From Paludibacteraceae bacterium (GTDB taxonomy: Bacteria > Bacteroidota > Bacteroidia > Bacteroidales > Paludibacteraceae): a stretch of 64,000 bases of DNA. Of the stretch, positions 63,559 to 64,000 are shown piece by piece. The position numbers were made by a program, and so were the translations under genes. The notes beneath the pieces are model-generated. The model was not told the DNA's origin and did not search any database. It saw only the letters and a list, made by a program, of their open reading frames with translations. How positions within the stretch are numbered: position 1 is the stretch's first letter; the number at the start of each line of letters is the position of its first letter. The stretch is from assembly GCA_017961765.1 (NCBI GenBank), contig JAGCWQ010000121.1, forward strand, positions 43,742-107,741, written 5' to 3'.

Positions 63559-64000
63559 ATGAGAAAAATTCTTTTTTTATTATCCGGATTGCTGATGATT
63601 AGCGGTGTGTTCGCTCAAAATACACTGGTGGTTTATTATAGCTATACAAATAATGTCCGTTCAATTGTTAATGAATTATCGAACCATTTGGACGTTGACA
63701 TTGTGGAGATCCTGCCTGCGGAAGAGGGGTTGAGGTATGAAGCGGATAACTATGCTATCGGAAGTGCTTTGATATCAGCCATACGCGACAATCCCGACGA
63801 TGCGGAGAGTTACCCTGCCATCAAACCCGTAGACATTGATTTCAGCAGATATGACAACGTTATCATCGCCACTCCGCTTTGGTGGAGTAATATGGCAGCA
63901 CCCATGCAATCCTTCCTGTTCCAAAATGGTGACGAGATGGGAGGAAAAAACATAAGTTTGATCGTATCGAGTGCCAGCAGCGGCATATCATCGGTTGTGG
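63559..64000 (+). CDS. exported flavodoxin-like protein, 3' truncated
   Basis: The frame is open from the ATG at 63559 to the window end (147 codons). A signal peptide (ILFLLSGLLMISGVFA-Q) is followed by a flavodoxin fold: the FMN phosphate loop YYSYTNNVRSI, then the DNVIIATPLWWSNMAAPMQSF segment and the start of ISLIVSSASSG. Flavodoxins carry electrons through bound FMN; an exported form is unusual. It has its own -7 box downstream of an AraC gene. The C-terminus is outside the window. Confidence 0.88.
   Translation, partial: MRKILFLLSGLLMISGVFAQNTLVVYYSYTNNVRSIVNELSNHLDVDIVEILPAEEGLRYEADNYAIGSALISAIRDNPDDAESYPAIKPVDIDFSRYDNVIIATPLWWSNMAAPMQSFLFQNGDEMGGKNISLIVSSASSGISSVV

Overview
The window looks like the chromosome of a saccharolytic, anaerobic-type Bacteroidales bacterium that has a type IX secretion system (T9SS). 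The evidence is a Bacteroidetes-style division/cell-wall (dcw) cluster, class I fumarase, PorP/SprF and gliding-type C-terminal domains, TonB receptors with a carboxypeptidase-like N-terminal domain, BspA-type leucine-rich repeats, a glycine-lipid-type acyltransferase pair, and many promoters matching the Bacteroides -7 element TAnnTTTG. Genus cannot be fixed from sequence reading alone. No rRNA, tRNA, CRISPR array or transposase gene was seen.

Layout: (1) 1-2277, plus strand: two rhomboid proteases (the first cut by the window edge) and a membrane-anchored endonuclease/exonuclease/phosphatase-fold protein. (2) 2569-6022, minus strand: beta-carbonic anhydrase, two small Cys-rich proteins, a flavin reductase, a winged-helix-like protein, and an exported rhodanese/metallo-beta-lactamase fusion. 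(3) 6357-19129, plus strand: gyrB, class I fumarase, then a mannan/hexose block (T9SS-exported GH26 mannanase, small exported protein, DUF4380-like protein, TonB receptor, FucP-type sugar permease, ROK glucokinase). (4) 19189-20078, minus strand: two AT-richer small membrane proteins. (5) 20440-39750, plus strand: purL; an SprB-like giant adhesin/OmpA/PorP-SprF operon; an 870-base gap with two related short transcription-unit-like elements; a membrane-bound AraC-type regulator; a His/Cys-rich membrane protein with a zinc-type TonB receptor; a T9SS-exported GH9 glucanase. (6) 39751-41701: a hairpin-rich element bounded by inverted repeats, a lipoprotein gene with a one-base frameshift in an A8 tract, and a BspA-like LRR protein. 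(7) 41778-57474, minus strand: the dcw cluster mraZ-rsmH-ftsL-ftsI-murE-mraY-murD-ftsW-murG-murC-ftsQ-ftsA-ftsZ followed by a YqeY-like gene, with a likely MraZ operator at its head. (8) 57953-64000, plus strand: the glycine-lipid acyltransferase pair, a lipoprotein nitroreductase, an AlbA/Schlafen-type ATP-binding protein lying between two near-identical terminator repeats, an AraC regulator, and an exported flavodoxin cut by the window end.

How genes work together: two polysaccharidases (GH26, GH9) carry T9SS sorting tails and sit outside any SusC/SusD-type pair, so they look like secreted enzymes that feed sugars to the FucP-type permease and glucokinase. The SprB-like/OmpA/SprF operon is a typical T9SS type B cargo with its partner proteins. 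The most interesting unexplained structures are the two paralogous short elements at 33285-33432 and 33729-33882, the repeat-flanked Schlafen-like gene at 60595-62445, the hairpin element at 39822-40057, and the homopolymer frameshift at 40640-40647.
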